Shown: piece after piece, positions 11,765-24,375 of the stretch
Numbering within the stretch: the first letter of the stretch is position 1
Layout of the letters: each line of letters begins with the position of its first letter
DNA from: Lycorma delicatula
Lineage: Eukaryota; Arthropoda; Insecta; Hemiptera; Fulgoridae
DNA length: 64,000 nt
Direction of reading: 5' to 3'
NCBI RefSeq assembly: GCF_047948215.1
Contig: NC_134456.1
Coordinates: 55,569,959 to 55,633,958, forward strand
Made by a program: the position numbers and the translations under genes
Notes under the pieces: generated by a model
Database searches by the model: none
What the model was told of the DNA's origin: nothing
The model's input: only the letters and a program-made list of their open reading frames with translations

Positions 11765-12299
11765 GTATTTGTCCCTTACAAGAGCCATCAACTTTTTTTA
11801 CTACTTTCACTGGATCTATAAAAAATATAACATTAGATACATACGATCTAAATAAAATATTTTTATTTTTTATTAATAAAAATTAAAACAATAATTAACA
11901 GTGATAATTAACAATAATTAACAATAATTAAACAATAATTAAACAGTGTTTAATTCGTAACACAGCAACGTCATGTAATTTAAATATTTAATTCTATTCA
12001 AATATCTAATAAAAGTGCATGGGTCGGTTAAAAACTGTCGGTTAAAAATGTCGGGTAAAAACTAAAATAATAACAAATTACATAAATTAAAAAAAATAAT
12101 TTTATAATAAGTAAAGAAAACAAAAGCTTCAAATAAGGTAAAGGCGTGATACAGAAGACCTGGAAAAGACAAGTGGTACACATTTACAACATTTATAATG
12201 GGTGTTTGTTTTAGAGTGATAGAATTTTGAATTGAAATAAAACACATAAAAAGGTAAGTTTGAAAACAATTTTGTTTTCATCAAAGATAATTTTTCCGT

Positions 12300-12872
12300 T
12301 TATTTTTGAAAATAATTTCAACCACGATTAACTTAGATCAACAGGACTAGACAATTCCAATTTTGAACCAATTTAAATGTAATTCGGGACCTATGTTGTT
12401 AATAACAAGAGTTATGTTTCCTTCCAAAGCGTGAATTGTTGTTGGTTTATCAGCATAAACAAAGAGCAAAACATCCCCAAAGAAAATAATCTACTGGTGT
12501 TAAGTCACATGATCTTGGAGGACAATTCACTAGAATATTACGTCAAATAATTCGATCGCAAAATTGATTAAATGAATGGAATAATTTGGTAGCAGGATGT
12601 GGTTTAGATACTTCCGATCTTCTTGAACTATCACTGACAATACCGATATTTTCGTCTGTACTTACAGGTCTTGTTGGTTTTTCATGAAGTAGAATTAATG
12701 TTTTTCAAAAATTATCAACATTCGGACGAATAAGTTGCTCTGATGGACGATAAGGTGCACCATAAAAATTACTAAATACTCTACAAGTTTGGCTAACAGA
12801 ACATTGATTTTTTTAATTATAAATGGTGTAATTAGAAACATATAATATTTGTTGCGGCCTCATTTTCTCCAT
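12300..12872 (-). pseudogene. Internally deleted DDE_3-type transposase abutting the satellite
   Basis: The minus-strand ATG is at 12872-12870, only about 30 bp from the satellite. An N-terminal part is visible (CSVSQTCRVFSNFYGAPYRP then a PTRPVSTDENIGIVSDSSRR segment, about 12800-12620), matching the helix-turn-helix and linker of insect Tc1/mariner-type transposases. It jumps directly to a C-terminal part: CDLTPVDYFLWG near 12515-12475, then VYADKPTTIHALEGNITLVI near 12465-12405. The central region with the first catalytic aspartates is missing, so it was inactive before further decay. The copy at 50415-50840 lacks about 130 bp more of the N-terminal part. The satellite lies directly upstream of this frame. 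Confidence 0.72.
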
Positions 12873-12904
12873 GCTAATTTTCCAATGCTCATTATTACGA
12901 AAAT

Positions 12905-15900
12905 TCATGAATAAAGAAGTGAACAATAACACAGATATGGATAAATGACATGTTTATTCTGGGGTGGAGATAAGAGTGGTGGTGAAGAGGGCCCCCACCT
13001 CAAAAACTTTACAATAATTCTAAATCAAGAAGTGAACAGTCACACAGAAACGGATGAATAACATGGTTATTCTGGGGTGGTGATAAAGTGAGGTAGGGAG
13101 GAGGGCCCCCACCTCTAAAAATTTCCAATAATTCTAAATCAAGAAGTGAACAGTCACACAGAAACGGATGAATAACATGGTTATTCTGGGGTGGCGATAA
13201 AGTGAGGTGGGGAGGAGGGCCCCCACGTCTAAAAATTTCCAATAATTCATAAATCAAGAAGTGAAGTCGCACAGAAACGGATGAACAACATGGTTATTCT
13301 GGGGTGGTGATAAAGTGACGTGGGGAGGAGGGCCCCCACCTCTAAAAATTTCCAATAATTCATAAATCAAGAAGTGAACAGTCACACAGAAACGGATGAA
13401 TAACATGGTTATTCTGGGGTGGCGATAAAGTGAGGTGGGGAGGAGGGCCCCCACCTCTAAAAATTTCCAATAATTAATAAATCAAGAAGTGAAGTCACAC
13501 AGAAACGGATGAATAACATGGTTATTCTGGGGTGGCGATAAAGTGAGGTGGGGAGGAGGGCCCCCACTTCTAAAAATTTCCAATAATTCATAAATCAAGA
13601 AGTGAAGTCACACAGAAACGGAATAACATGGTTATTCTGGGGTGGCGATAAAGTGAGGTGGGGAGGAGGGCCCCCACCTCTAAAAATTTCCAATAATTCA
13701 TAAATCAAGAAGTGAAGTCACACAGAAACGGATGAATAACATGGTTATTCTGGGGTGGCGATAAAGTGAGGTGGGGAGAAGGGCCCCCACCTCTAAAAAT
13801 TTCCAATAATTCATAAATCAAGAAGTGAAGTCACACAGAAACAGATGAATAACATGGTTATTCTGGGGTGGCGATAAAGTGTGGTGGGGAGAAGGGCCCC
13901 CACCTCTAAAAATTTCCAATAATTCACAAATCAAGAAGTGAAGTCACACAAAAACGGATGAATAACATGGTTATTCTGGGGTGGTGATAGAGTGAGGTGG
14001 GGAGGAGGGTCCCCACCTCTAAAAATTTCCAATAATTCACAAATCAAGAAGTGAAGTCACACAGAAACGGATGAATGACATGGTTATTCTGGGGTGGCGA
14101 TAAAGTGAGGTGGGGAGGAGGGCCCCCACCTCTAAAAATTTCCAATAATTCATAAATCAAGAAGTGAAGTCACACAGAAACGGATGAATAACATGGTTAT
14201 TCTGGGGTGGTGATAAAGTGAGGTGGTGAGGAGGGCCCCCACCTCTAAAAATTTCCAATAATTCATAAATAAAGAAGTGAAGTCACACAGAAACGGATGA
14301 ATAACATGGTTATTCTGGGGTGGCGATAAAGTGAGGTGGGGAGGAGGGCCCCCACCTCTAAAAATTTCCAATAATTCATAAATCAAGAAGTGAAGTCACA
14401 CAGAAACGGATGAATAACATGGTTATTCTGGGGTGGCGATAAAGTGTGGTGGGGAGGAGGGCCCCCACCTCTATAAATTTCCAATAATTCATAAATCAAG
14501 AAGTGAAGTCACACAGAAACGAATGAATAACATGGTTATTCTGGGGTGGCGATAAAGTGAGGTGGGGAGGAGGGCCCTCACCTCTGAAAATTTCCAATAA
14601 TTCATAAATCAAGAAGTGAAGTCACACAGAAACGGATGAATAACATGGTTATTCTGGGGTGGTGATAAAGTGAGGTGGGGAGGAGGGCCCCCACCTCTAA
14701 AAATTTCCAATAATTCATAAATCAAGAAGTGAAGTCACACAGAAACGGATGAATAACATGGTTATTCTGGGGTGGCGATAAAGTGAGGTGGGGAGGAGGG
14801 CCCCCACCTCTAAAAATTTCCAATAATTCATAAATAAAGAAGTGAAGTCACACAGAAACGGATGAATAACATGGTTATTCTGGGGTGGCGATAAAGTGAG
14901 GTGGGGAGGAGGGCCCCCACCTCTAAAAATTTCCAATAATTCATAAATCAAGAAGTGAAGTCACACAGAAACGGATGAATAACATGGTTATTCTGGGGTG
15001 GCGATAAAGTGTGGTGGGGAGGAGGGCCCCCACCTCTAAAAATTTCCAATAATTCATAAATCAAGAAGTGAAGTCACACAGAAACGGATGAATAACATGG
15101 TTATTCTGGGGTGATGATAAAGTGAGGTGGGGAGGAGGGCCCTCACCTCTAAAAATTTCCACTAATTCATAAATCAAGAAGTGAAGTCACACAGAAACGG
15201 ATGAATAACATGGTTATTCTGGGGTGAAGATAAAGTGAGGTGGGGATGAGGGCCCCCACCTCTAAAAATTTACAATAATTCATAAATCAAGAAGTGAAGT
15301 CACACAGAAACGGATGAATAACATGGTTATTCTGGGGTGGCGATAAAGTGAGGTGGGGAGGAGGGCCCCCACCTCTAAAAATTTCCAATAATTAATAAAT
15401 CAAGAAGTGAAGTCACACAGAAACGGATGAATAACATGGTTATTCTGGGGTGGCGATAAAGTGAGGTGGGGAGGAGGGCCCCCACTTCTAAAAATTTCCA
15501 ATAATTCATAAATCAAGAAGTGAAGTCACACAGAAACGGAATAACATGGTTATTCTGGGGTGGCGATAAAGTGAGGTGGGGAGGAGGGCCCCCACCTCTA
15601 AAAATTTCCAATAATTCATAAATCAAGAAGTGAAGTCACACAGAAACGGATGAATAACATGGTTATTCTGGGGTGGCGATAAAGTGAGGTGGGGAGAAGG
15701 GCCCCCACCTCTAAAAATTTCCAATAATTCATAAATCAAGAAGTGAACAGTCACACAGAAACGGATGAATAACATGGTTATTCTGGGGTGGCGATAAAGT
15801 GAGGTGGGGAGGAGGGCCCCCACCTCTAAAAATTTCCAATAATTCATAAATCAAGAAGTGAAGTCACACAGAAACGGATGAATAACATGGTTATTCTGGG

Positions 15901-18900
15901 GTGGTGATAAAGTGAGGTGGTGAGGAGGGCCCCCACCTCTAAAAATTTCCAATAATTCATAAATAAAGAAGTGATGTCACACAGAAACGGATGAATAACA
16001 TGGTTATTCTGGGGTGGCGATAAAGTGAGGTGGGGAGGAGGGCCCCCACCTCTAAAAATTTCCAATAATTCATAAATCAAGAAGTGAAGTCACACAGAAA
16101 CGGATGAATAACATGGTTATTCTGGGGTGGCGATAAAGTGTGGTGGGGAGGAGGGCCCCCACCTCTATAAATTTCCAATAATTCATAAATCAAGAAGTGA
16201 AGTCACACAGAAACGAATGAATAACATGGTTATTCTGGGGTGGCGATAAAGTGAGGTGGGGAGGAGGGCCCTCACCTCTAAAAATTTCCAATAATTCATA
16301 AATCAAGAAGTGAAGTCACACAGAAACGGATGAATAACATGGTTATTCTGGGGTGGCGATAAAGTGAGGTGGGGAGAAGGGCCCCCACCTCTAAAAATTT
16401 CCAATAATTCATAAATCAAGAAGTGAAGTCACACAGAAACAGATGAATAACATGGTTATTCTGGGGTGGCGATAAAGTGTGGTGGGGAGAAGGGCCCCCA
16501 CCTCTAAAAATTTCCAATAATTCACAAATCAAGAAGTGAAGTCACACAAAAACGGATGAATAACATGGTTATTCTGGGGTGGTGATAGAGTGAGGTGGGG
16601 AGGAGGGTCCCCACCTCTAAAAATTTCCAATAATTCACAAATCAAGAAGTGAAGTCACACAGAAACGGATGAATGACATGGTTATTCTGGGGTGGCGATA
16701 AAGTGAGGTGGGGAGGAGGGCCCCCACCTCTAAAAATTTCCAATAATTCATAAATCAAGAAGTGAAGTCACACAGAAACGGATGAATAACATGGTTATTC
16801 TGGGGTGGTGATAAAGTGAGGTGGTGAGGAGGGCCCCCACCTCTAAAAATTTCCAATAATTCATAAATAAAGAAGTGAAGTCACACAGAAACGGATGAAT
16901 AACATGGTTATTCTGGGGTGGCGATAAAGTGAGGTGGGGAGGAGGGCCCCCACCTCTAAAAATTTCCAATAATTCATAAATCAAGAAGTGAAGTCACACA
17001 GAAACGGATGAATAACATGGTTATTCTGGGGTGGCGATAAAGTGTGGTGGGGAGGAGGGCCCCCACCTCTATAAATTTCCAATAATTCATAAATCAAGAA
17101 GTGAAGTCACACAGAAACGAATGAATAACATGGTTATTCTGGGGTGGCGATAAAGTGAGGTGGGGAGGAGGGCCCTCACCTCTGAAAATTTCCAATAATT
17201 CATAAATCAAGAAGTGAAGTCACACAGAAACGGATGAATAACATGGTTATTCTGGGGTGGTGATAAAGTGAGGTGGGGAGGAGGGCCCCCACCTCTAAAA
17301 ATTTCCAATAATTCATAAATCAAGAAGTGAAGTCACACAGAAACGGATGAATAACATGGTTATTCTGGGGTGGCGATAAAGTGAGGTGGGGAGGAGGGCC
17401 CCCACCTCTAAAAATTTCCAATAATTCATAAATAAAGAAGTGAAGTCACACAGAAACGGATGAATAACATGGTTATTCTGGGGTGGCGATAAAGTGAGGT
17501 GGGGAGGAGGGCCCCCACCTCTAAAAATTTCCAATAATTCATAAATCAAGAAGTGAAGTCACACAGAAACGGATGAATAACATGGTTATTCTGGGGTGGC
17601 GATAAAGTGTGGTGGGGAGGAGGGCCCCCACCTCTAAAAATTTCCAATAATTCATAAATCAAGAAGTGAAGTCACACAGAAACGGATGAATAACATGGTT
17701 ATTCTGGGGTGATGATAAAGTGAGGTGGGGAGGAGGGCCCTCACCTCTAAAAATTTCCACTAATTCATAAATCAAGAAGTGAAGTCACACAGAAACGGAT
17801 GAATAACATGGTTATTCTGGGGTGAAGATAAAGTGAGGTGGGGATGAGGGCCCCCACCTCTAAAAATTTACAATAATTCATAAATCAAGAAGTGAAGTCA
17901 CACAGAAACGGATGAATAACATGGTTATTCTGGGGTGGCGATAAAGTGAGGTGGGGAGGAGGGCCCCCACCTCTAAAAATTTCCAATAATTAATAAATCA
18001 AGAAGTGAAGTCACACAGAAACGGATGAATAACATGGTTATTCTGGGGTGGCGATAAAGTGAGGTGGGGAGGAGGGCCCCCACTTCTAAAAATTTCCAAT
18101 AATTCATAAATCAAGAAGTGAAGTCACACAGAAACGGAATAACATGGTTATTCTGGGGTGGCGATAAAGTGAGGTGGGGAGGAGGGCCCCCACCTCTAAA
18201 AATTTCCAATAATTCATAAATCAAGAAGTGAAGTCACACAGAAACGGATGAATAACATGGTTATTCTGGGGTGGCGATAAAGTGAGGTGGGGAGAAGGGC
18301 CCCCACCTCTAAAAATTTCCAATAATTCATAAATCAAGAAGTGAACAGTCACACAGAAACGGATGAATAACATGGTTATTCTGGGGTGGCGATAAAGTGA
18401 GGTGGGGAGGAGGGCCCCCACCTCTAAAAATTTCCAATAATTCATAAATAAAGAAGTGAAGTCACACAGAAACGGATGAATAACATGGTTATTCTGGGGT
18501 GGTGATAAAGTGAGGTGGGGAGAAGGGCCCCCACCTCTAAAAATTTCCAATAATTCACAAATCAAGAAGTGAAGTCACACAAAAACGGATGAATAACATG
18601 GTTATTCTGGGGTGGTGATAGAGTGAGGTGGGGAGGAGGGTCCCCACCTCTAAAAATTTCCAATAATTCACAAATCAAGAAGTGAAGTCACACAGAAACG
18701 GATGAATGACATGGTTATTCTGGGGTGGTGATAAAGTGAGGTGGGGAGGAGGGCCCCCACCTCTAAAAATTTCCAATAATTCATAAATCAAGAAGTGAAG
18801 TCACACAGAAACGGATGAATAACATGGTTATTCTGGGGTGGTGATAAAGTGAGGTGGTGAGGAGGGCCCCCACCTCTAAAAATTTCCAATAATTCATAAA

Positions 18901-20720
18901 TAAAGAAGTGAAGTCACACAGAAACGGATGAATAACATGGTTATTCTGGGGTGGCGATAAAGTGAGGTGGGGAGGAGGGCCCCCACCTCTAAAAATTTCC
19001 AATAATTCATAAATCAAGAAGTGAAGTCACACAGAAACGGATGAATAACATGGTTATTCTGGGGTGGCGATAAAGTGTGGTGGGGAGGAGGGCCCCCACC
19101 TCTATAAATTTCCAATAATTCATAAATCAAGAAGTGAAGTCACACAGAAACGAATGAATAACATGGTTATTCTGGGGTGGCGATAAAGTGAGGTGGGGAG
19201 GAGGGCCCTCACCTCTAAAAATTTCCAATAATTCATAAATCAAGAAGTGAAGTCACACAGAAACGGATGAATAACATGGTTATTCTGGGGTGGTGATAAA
19301 GTGAGGTGGGGAGGAGGGCCCCCACCTCTAAAAATTTCCAATAATTCATAAATCAAGAAGTGAAGTCACACAGAAACGGATGAATAACATGGTTATTCTG
19401 GGGTGGTGATAAAGTGAGGTGGGGAGGAGGGCCCCCACCTCTAAAAATTTCCAATAATTCATAAATAAAGAAGTGAAGTCACACAGAAACGGATGAATAA
19501 CATGGTTATTCTGGGGTGGCGATAAAGTGAGGTGGGGAGGAGGGCCCCCACCTCTAAAAATTTCCAATAATTCATAAATCAAGAAGTGAAGTCACACAGA
19601 AACGGATGAATAACATGGTTATTCTGGGGTGGCGATAAAGTGTGGTGGGGAGGAGGGCCCCCACCTCTAAAAATTTCCAATAATTCATAAATCAAGAAGT
19701 GAAGTCACACAGAAACGGATGAATAACATGGTTATTCTGGGGTGATGATAAAGTGAGGTGGGGAGGAGGGCCCTCACCTCTAAAAATTTCCACTAATTCA
19801 TAAATCAAGAAGTGAAGTCACACAGAAACGGATGAATAACATGGTTATTCTGGGGTGAAGATAAAGTGAGGTGGGGATGAGGGCCCCCACCTCTAAAAAT
19901 TTACAATAATTCATAAATCAAGAAGTGAAGTCACACAGAAACGGATGAATAACATGGTTATTCTGGGGTGGTGATAAAGTGAGGTGGGGAGGAGGGCCCC
20001 CACCTCTAAAAATTTCCAATAATTCATAAATCAAGAAGTGAAGTCACACAGAAACGGATGAATAACATGGTTATTCTGGGGTGGTGATAAAGTGAGGTGG
20101 GGAGGAGGGCCCCCACCTCTAAAAATTTCCAATAATTCATAAATAAAGAAGTGAAGTCACACAGAAACGGATGAATAACATGGTTATTCTGGGGTGGTGT
20201 TAAAGTGAGGTGGGGAGGAGGGCCCCCACCTCTAAAAATTTCCAATAATTCATAAATCAAGAAGTGAAGTCACACAGAAACGGATGAATAACATGGTTAT
20301 TCTAAGGTGGCGATAAAGTGAGGTGGGGAGGAGGGCCCTCACCTCTAAAAATTTCCAATAATTCATAAAACAAGAAGTGAAGTCACACAGAAACGGATGA
20401 ATAACATGGTTATTCTGGGGTGGCGATAAAGTGAGGTGGGGAGGAGGGCCCCCACCTCTAACAATTTCCAATAATTCATAAATCAAGAAGTGAAGTCATA
20501 CAGAAACGGATGAATAACATGGTTATTCTGGGGTGGCGATAAAGTGTGGTGGGGAGGAGGGCCCCCACCGCTAAAAGTTTTCAATAATTCTAAATCAAGA
20601 AATGAAGAGGAAACAGAAGTGGATGAATAACATGGTTATTCTGGGGTGGCGATGAAGTGGGGTGGAGGGCCCCCACATCAAAAATATCGACAATATTTCA
20701 GAAATAAAGAAGTGAAGAGT
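12905..20720. repeat. 113-bp satellite array, about 69 monomers
   Basis: Tandem monomers of 113 bp (variants 109 and 115 from small indels) run for about 7.8 kb. Each monomer holds GAATAACATGGTTATTC, an inverted repeat with 7-bp arms, and a G-rich segment in which GAGGTGGGG is later answered by CCCCACCTC. It also has a conserved AAAAATTTCCAATAATTC stretch. Monomers at both edges are more diverged than those inside, as expected for unequal exchange. The many 60-114-residue reverse frames with a GGGPPP motif are artefacts of this period and are not genes. Because 113 is not a multiple of three, the frame changes at every monomer. Confidence 0.97.
13600..19770. repeat. Higher-order repeat blocks inside the satellite
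   Basis: Rare monomer variants recur at fixed spacing. The GAGGGTCCCC variant is at 14010, 16608 and 18641, giving spacings of 2598 and 2033 bp. The 4-bp-deleted GAAACGGAATAAC variant is at about 13620, 15538 and 18136, giving spacings of 1918 and 2598. The GTGATGATAAAG plus CCACTAATTC variant is at about 15112, 17709 and 19742. 2598 is 23 monomers less 1 bp, 2033 is 18 monomers less 1 bp, and 1918 is 17 monomers less 3 bp. The array therefore grew by duplication of multi-monomer blocks. A five-monomer loss (565 bp) explains the shorter third block. Confidence 0.9.
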
Positions 20721-21905
20721 AAAGCAGAAATACAACAATATAGAACTTATGTAATAGGTTAGAGACTAAAACCCAAAGGAAAAAATTATTAATCGGAAAG
20801 AAACCAGTTAACACTAATAATGTAAGAAGAAAGCTATCTAAGTAATAAATAAAAAATAAACAGAAATAAAACCATAATGATAGTGGAGGGCCACCGTGCT
20901 GAAAATTCATGATCTTTATGAATTATTTTTTATTGAAAGTAACTAATGGAATTGAAGACATTTATTCGAAGTTGTGAGATTATTTGTATTGAAAATATTT
21001 TACTTTTTAATAAATCTTCTTAAGTTTTGTACTAAATCTTTTAATTATTTTGCAATTTAGTTAATTTACTTTTATAAACCCAATATATTTAATAAAGAGA
21101 AAAATATTTACAGAAGTTTGATTATTCTTAATTTAAAAAAAAATCACCTCTTAAATGTTGAACCAAACGTTTAAACATCAGGGTTTAATTTCTTAAGATT
21201 TTTATTTTGTTGGTACGTCATTAATCTTCGAAAGGCTGATAGTTTTGAAACTAATTTTACTAAAATTTCATCCTTTTTTCTTCCATGTCTTGTTTTTAAA
21301 TGCGTAAATAACGTTTCAGTTATTTTATATTACAAGTGGTTGGAGTCTCCCCGAGATCCGTTTTCAAGTACTACTTTTAAGTGAATAATACACTGTAGTT
21401 ATGAACAAAATATTTACACAGAAACAAGACTAGTCGAAAAAGGTTGAATCAGTTAATTAGCAACACTTCAGAAAAACATTTCTGTACTTTTCTAAGAAAA
21501 CCCTTTTTACTGTTCCAAAGAAAGGTTTTAAAACCTAGAGAAACAAGAAATCAGACTTGTAAATTGTAAATACATTTAAAGAACTAAAGAAATAAAAAAA
21601 AAACAATAAATTAATGTAAAATTTATTGCCTGTATTTCTTTATCAATATTGAAAAATCACTTTGATTCATTTAAATAATATATTTATTCCAAAAAAACAT
21701 CGACATCTAATATTTTTTGTAAGTGTAACAGGGATGAATGGGATTTCATGTTGGTCATTCATCTTGGTCTTAAGTCTATAGTGGGTTCTATATTTTTGTA
21801 GAGATAAAAATTATTTAGATATAATAAATTATTATAAATTAATAAATAATAATTGATCTTAATTTAAAATAATTTATATTATTATAATAATAATTATATT
21901 TTACA
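20721..21905. other. AT-rich linker of the left arm
   Basis: No coding potential was recognised. The linker is matched in reverse by about 47545-48605 on the right arm, including the TGGAGGGCC segment near 20885 and the ATGTTGAACCAAACG segment near 21155. It joins the satellite to the mariner relic. Confidence 0.75.
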
Positions 21906-21906
21906 T

Positions 21907-22485
21907 ACGAGGTCTCTAAATAAAGTAATGAGACTGATTCAAAAAACTTTTTAAACCATCCAATTACACATGGATTCTATCACCTTTGAAATAGTTCCCA
22001 TTGGTAGCAACACAACGTCCAAACGGTTTTCCCCCTCTTCATAACAGTGTTGGAACTCAGAAACCGGAATGTCCTTCATGTGGTGGCATACATTTTTTCA
22101 AAAATTTTCTAATTTTCCAGAATTGTGTCCTTCAAGTCAGGTGATAAAGGTGGTTGAGTAATTACAGGAATGTTTTTCTGTTCCAAAAACTAATTACTTG
22201 AGACTGCAGCGTGTCAAGGTGTGCATTTTCTTGATGCAGCATCCAGTTATCTTTGATGGCTGGTGTCACGCGGCCAAATCTTTTCCGTAGTCTTTGAAGA
22301 ATTTCTCGGTAAACATACTGATTTACAGTCTGTCCTGTAGGCTCCTTATGGACAATGACATTACTATCAAAGAAAAATATTAGCATGGTTTTGATTTTAT
22401 CATTTTTGCTTTTTTTGGGATGTGGTGAGTTTGAGGGTGCCACTCCATCTTCTGGCGTTTTGATTTCTGGGTCGTACTCAAAGTT
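21907..22485 (-). pseudogene. Mariner-family transposase relic with terminal repeat
   Basis: Read on the minus strand this is the C-terminal half of a mariner transposase. YDPEIKTPE lies near 22475, then SNSPHPKKSK, MLIFFFDSNVIVHKE, GQTVNQYVYREILQRLRKRF and DNWMLHQENAHLDTL. The last block normally carries the second catalytic Asp; here it is Glu. The reading frame is broken after ISFWNRKTFL, but the terminal EEGEKPFGRCVATNGNYF block is still legible near 22040-21990. The terminal inverted repeat at about 21908-21937 reads ACGAGGTCTCTAAATAAAGT then AATGAGACTG. The N-terminal half is missing. A shorter copy of the same insertion is at 47195-47545. Confidence 0.82.
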
Positions 22486-23458
22486 AACCTACGCTCGTTT
22501 CGTGCGCTAACCTCGACTAATTAACAGTTGTGTTTTGATTAAATAATAAATAATTGCAATAATTACTGAATGTATTTACATATACAAAACTTTACTGTCT
22601 TAATTAGTCAAAGTTATCGAGCGTAAATTAAATTTGGTTAAATTATATTTTAAAAATAAACATAAATGGTTATAAAAATGGTAATATAATGGTTATATCG
22701 GGTGATATTAACAATCACCTAAAAGAGTTTGCAATTCAATGGTCGATAAGCTAATACGTAAGAACCTAATAATGTTATCTTAATGATTTATTATAAATTA
22801 TTTAGATTTTAATTAAATAGAGATTGAGATTAAATTATTCCTAAGATCCTCGAATTGATTGAATCCAAGGTATACGACATGTTCACAGAACAGAAAGTTA
22901 ATTGTATTTATACTGTTTTATATTCACTTTTATTTAGTCGCAAGCCGTTGAATGGCACTTTTTGTGGGATGGATTTTAATAACCAACTACGATATAAGTT
23001 TCCTATGTACTTAATAGCCACCTGAACTATCCTAGAACAACTCCAGTTTTTTTATAGGGAAACTAACAAAACTCCTGTCTTCTATATGGTTTGTTATTCA
23101 ACATTACTGGATTAATAAAGCAGTAAATAAGTTTTAGATACGGTCATCACCATGTCCACTTTATTCTTTACAATTAGGAATGTTTAATTTTCAATTGAAC
23201 TGTTTCTATAATAAGACTATTTTTTTTAACAACTAGCTTACAATAAAATAATAGGTCGTTTATTAAAGCCTTTTAGGCAAGACAAGCCTAATAAATTTCA
23301 TGTTTTTATCTGCCATTATTAAAAGAATTAGCGTACTTTGTTAAACACTCTGTATATTTTACATAAAGCTACCTGTAAAGTAGACTTTTTTATTTGTTTG
23401 ACGAAAAATTCGACACGTAAGCTCCAAACATGTGCATGATAAATCCCATGGCAATTTT
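22486..23458. other. AT-rich intergenic DNA
   Basis: No gene or repeat was recognised. This is the inner edge of the left arm of the inverted duplication. Confidence 0.45.
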
Positions 23459-23505
23459 GTAGCGATTAAAACTGTCATGTCTGACAGGGATTCGAACCGA
23501 GAAAA
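23459..23505 (-). mobile_element. SINE head fragment
   Basis: The minus strand reads a B-box GGTTCGAATCCCTGTCAGAC followed by ATGACAG, aligning with GGTTCGAATCTCGGTCAGGC plus ATGGCA of the SINE at 43771-43930. Only about 45 bp is clearly related. Confidence 0.55.
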
Positions 23506-23668
23506 ACGAACAGGGTAAATGAAGTATTTACTATTTATGTAAATAAACTATTTACTTACTAGTAAGTAGGCAGGAATAATAAGAATTTTCAGTTTTATCA
23601 CTTGACGGAAGAGTATTAAATTTTTTAATACCCTTTACAAATTCCGGGAAGGATGACCAATATATATA

Positions 23669-24375
23669 TACGAAGGCTGTTCAGAAAATAACAGAACATA
23701 TTCAGTTACGCGCCAATGGAGATATTTAGTGACGTGCGGTTGGCAGCATTGTATTCCACATAATCTTTTCTGTAACCACATGATCTTGCATTATTGATAT
23801 TTGTCTTAGTTTTCTTTTTATTGTTATTTGAGTGCAACATGTTTAAGTATTTGTAGCGATTTTCAAAAGCAACGATACAAATAACATTTTGCGTGAAACT
23901 AAAAAAAACTTTCATCACATAAACGTTTTAAATTTTGAAACAAGCTTACGGAGATGTTGCTCTGGGTCTTATGTAATGTTACGAATGGTTTTCACGATTT
24001 AAAAGCGGTCGTCAGTAGATCGAAGATGACCCTCGTCTAGGAAGGCATACATTCGACTTTCACTGATGACAACCGCGTTCAGAAAATCAACGATTGCAAA
24101 TCGGCAATTGATTGCCAGATTTGCCATTTTAACTAAAAAACTGAACATGCATCGAGTTACAGCAAAGTGTGTTCCTGGTTTGACGGCCGAACAGCAGAAG
24201 AACATCGAGTGGACGTTTACCGGCAACTTCTTAAACAAGCCGATGACGATGAAACATTCGTGGAAAGGATCATGATTGTCCTCCGTCAGCCTCCCTATTT
24301 TCTTATTTCCAAAATTAAAATCGGCGATGAAAGGACGCCGTTTTAAGGCTATTGATGACATAAATAACTGTTAAA
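23669..24375 (+). pseudogene. Internally deleted mariner-like element
   Basis: A mariner-like terminal sequence, CGAAGGCTGTTCAGAAAATA, begins at 23671. The transposase N-terminal half is recognisable on the plus strand: AYGDVALG and EWFSRFKSGRQ near 23945-24010, then LNMHRVTAKCVPGLTAEQQK at about 24143-24200 and ADDDETFVERIM at about 24246-24275. The sequence then jumps to a C-terminal block, FLISKIKIG.ER followed by KAIDDI, near 24300-24360. Most of the catalytic domain is absent, and several frameshifts occur. The matching 3' terminal repeat was not found. It belongs to a different mariner subfamily from the one at 21907-22485. Confidence 0.75.

Larger units (their letters stand above)
11765..22485. 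mobile_element. Left arm of an inverted duplicated satellite-bearing segment
   Basis: From about 11765 to 22485 the sequence is matched, in inverted orientation, by 47195-51280. The order here is a flank (11765-12300), transposase relic (12300-12872), 113-bp satellite (12905-20720), AT-rich linker (20721-21905) and mariner relic (21907-22485). Flank similarity is high: around 12160-12250 I count only a handful of differences in about 90 bases. Because the same nested mariner insertion occurs in both arms at the same place, the whole segment was probably duplicated, or moved as one unit, after that insertion. I see no terminal repeats that would define it as a transposon. Confidence 0.8.

Noticed and set aside
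13009..20486. Many reverse frames of 66-114 residues with a GGGPPPHLTLSPPQNNHVIHP pattern
   Set aside because: They are translations of the 113-bp satellite. The period is not divisible by three, the frame changes each monomer and start codons fall inside the repeat, so there is no evidence for a protein family.
12905..20720. CRISPR array
   Set aside because: The spacing is regular, but whole 113-bp monomers repeat with no unique spacers and the DNA is eukaryotic.
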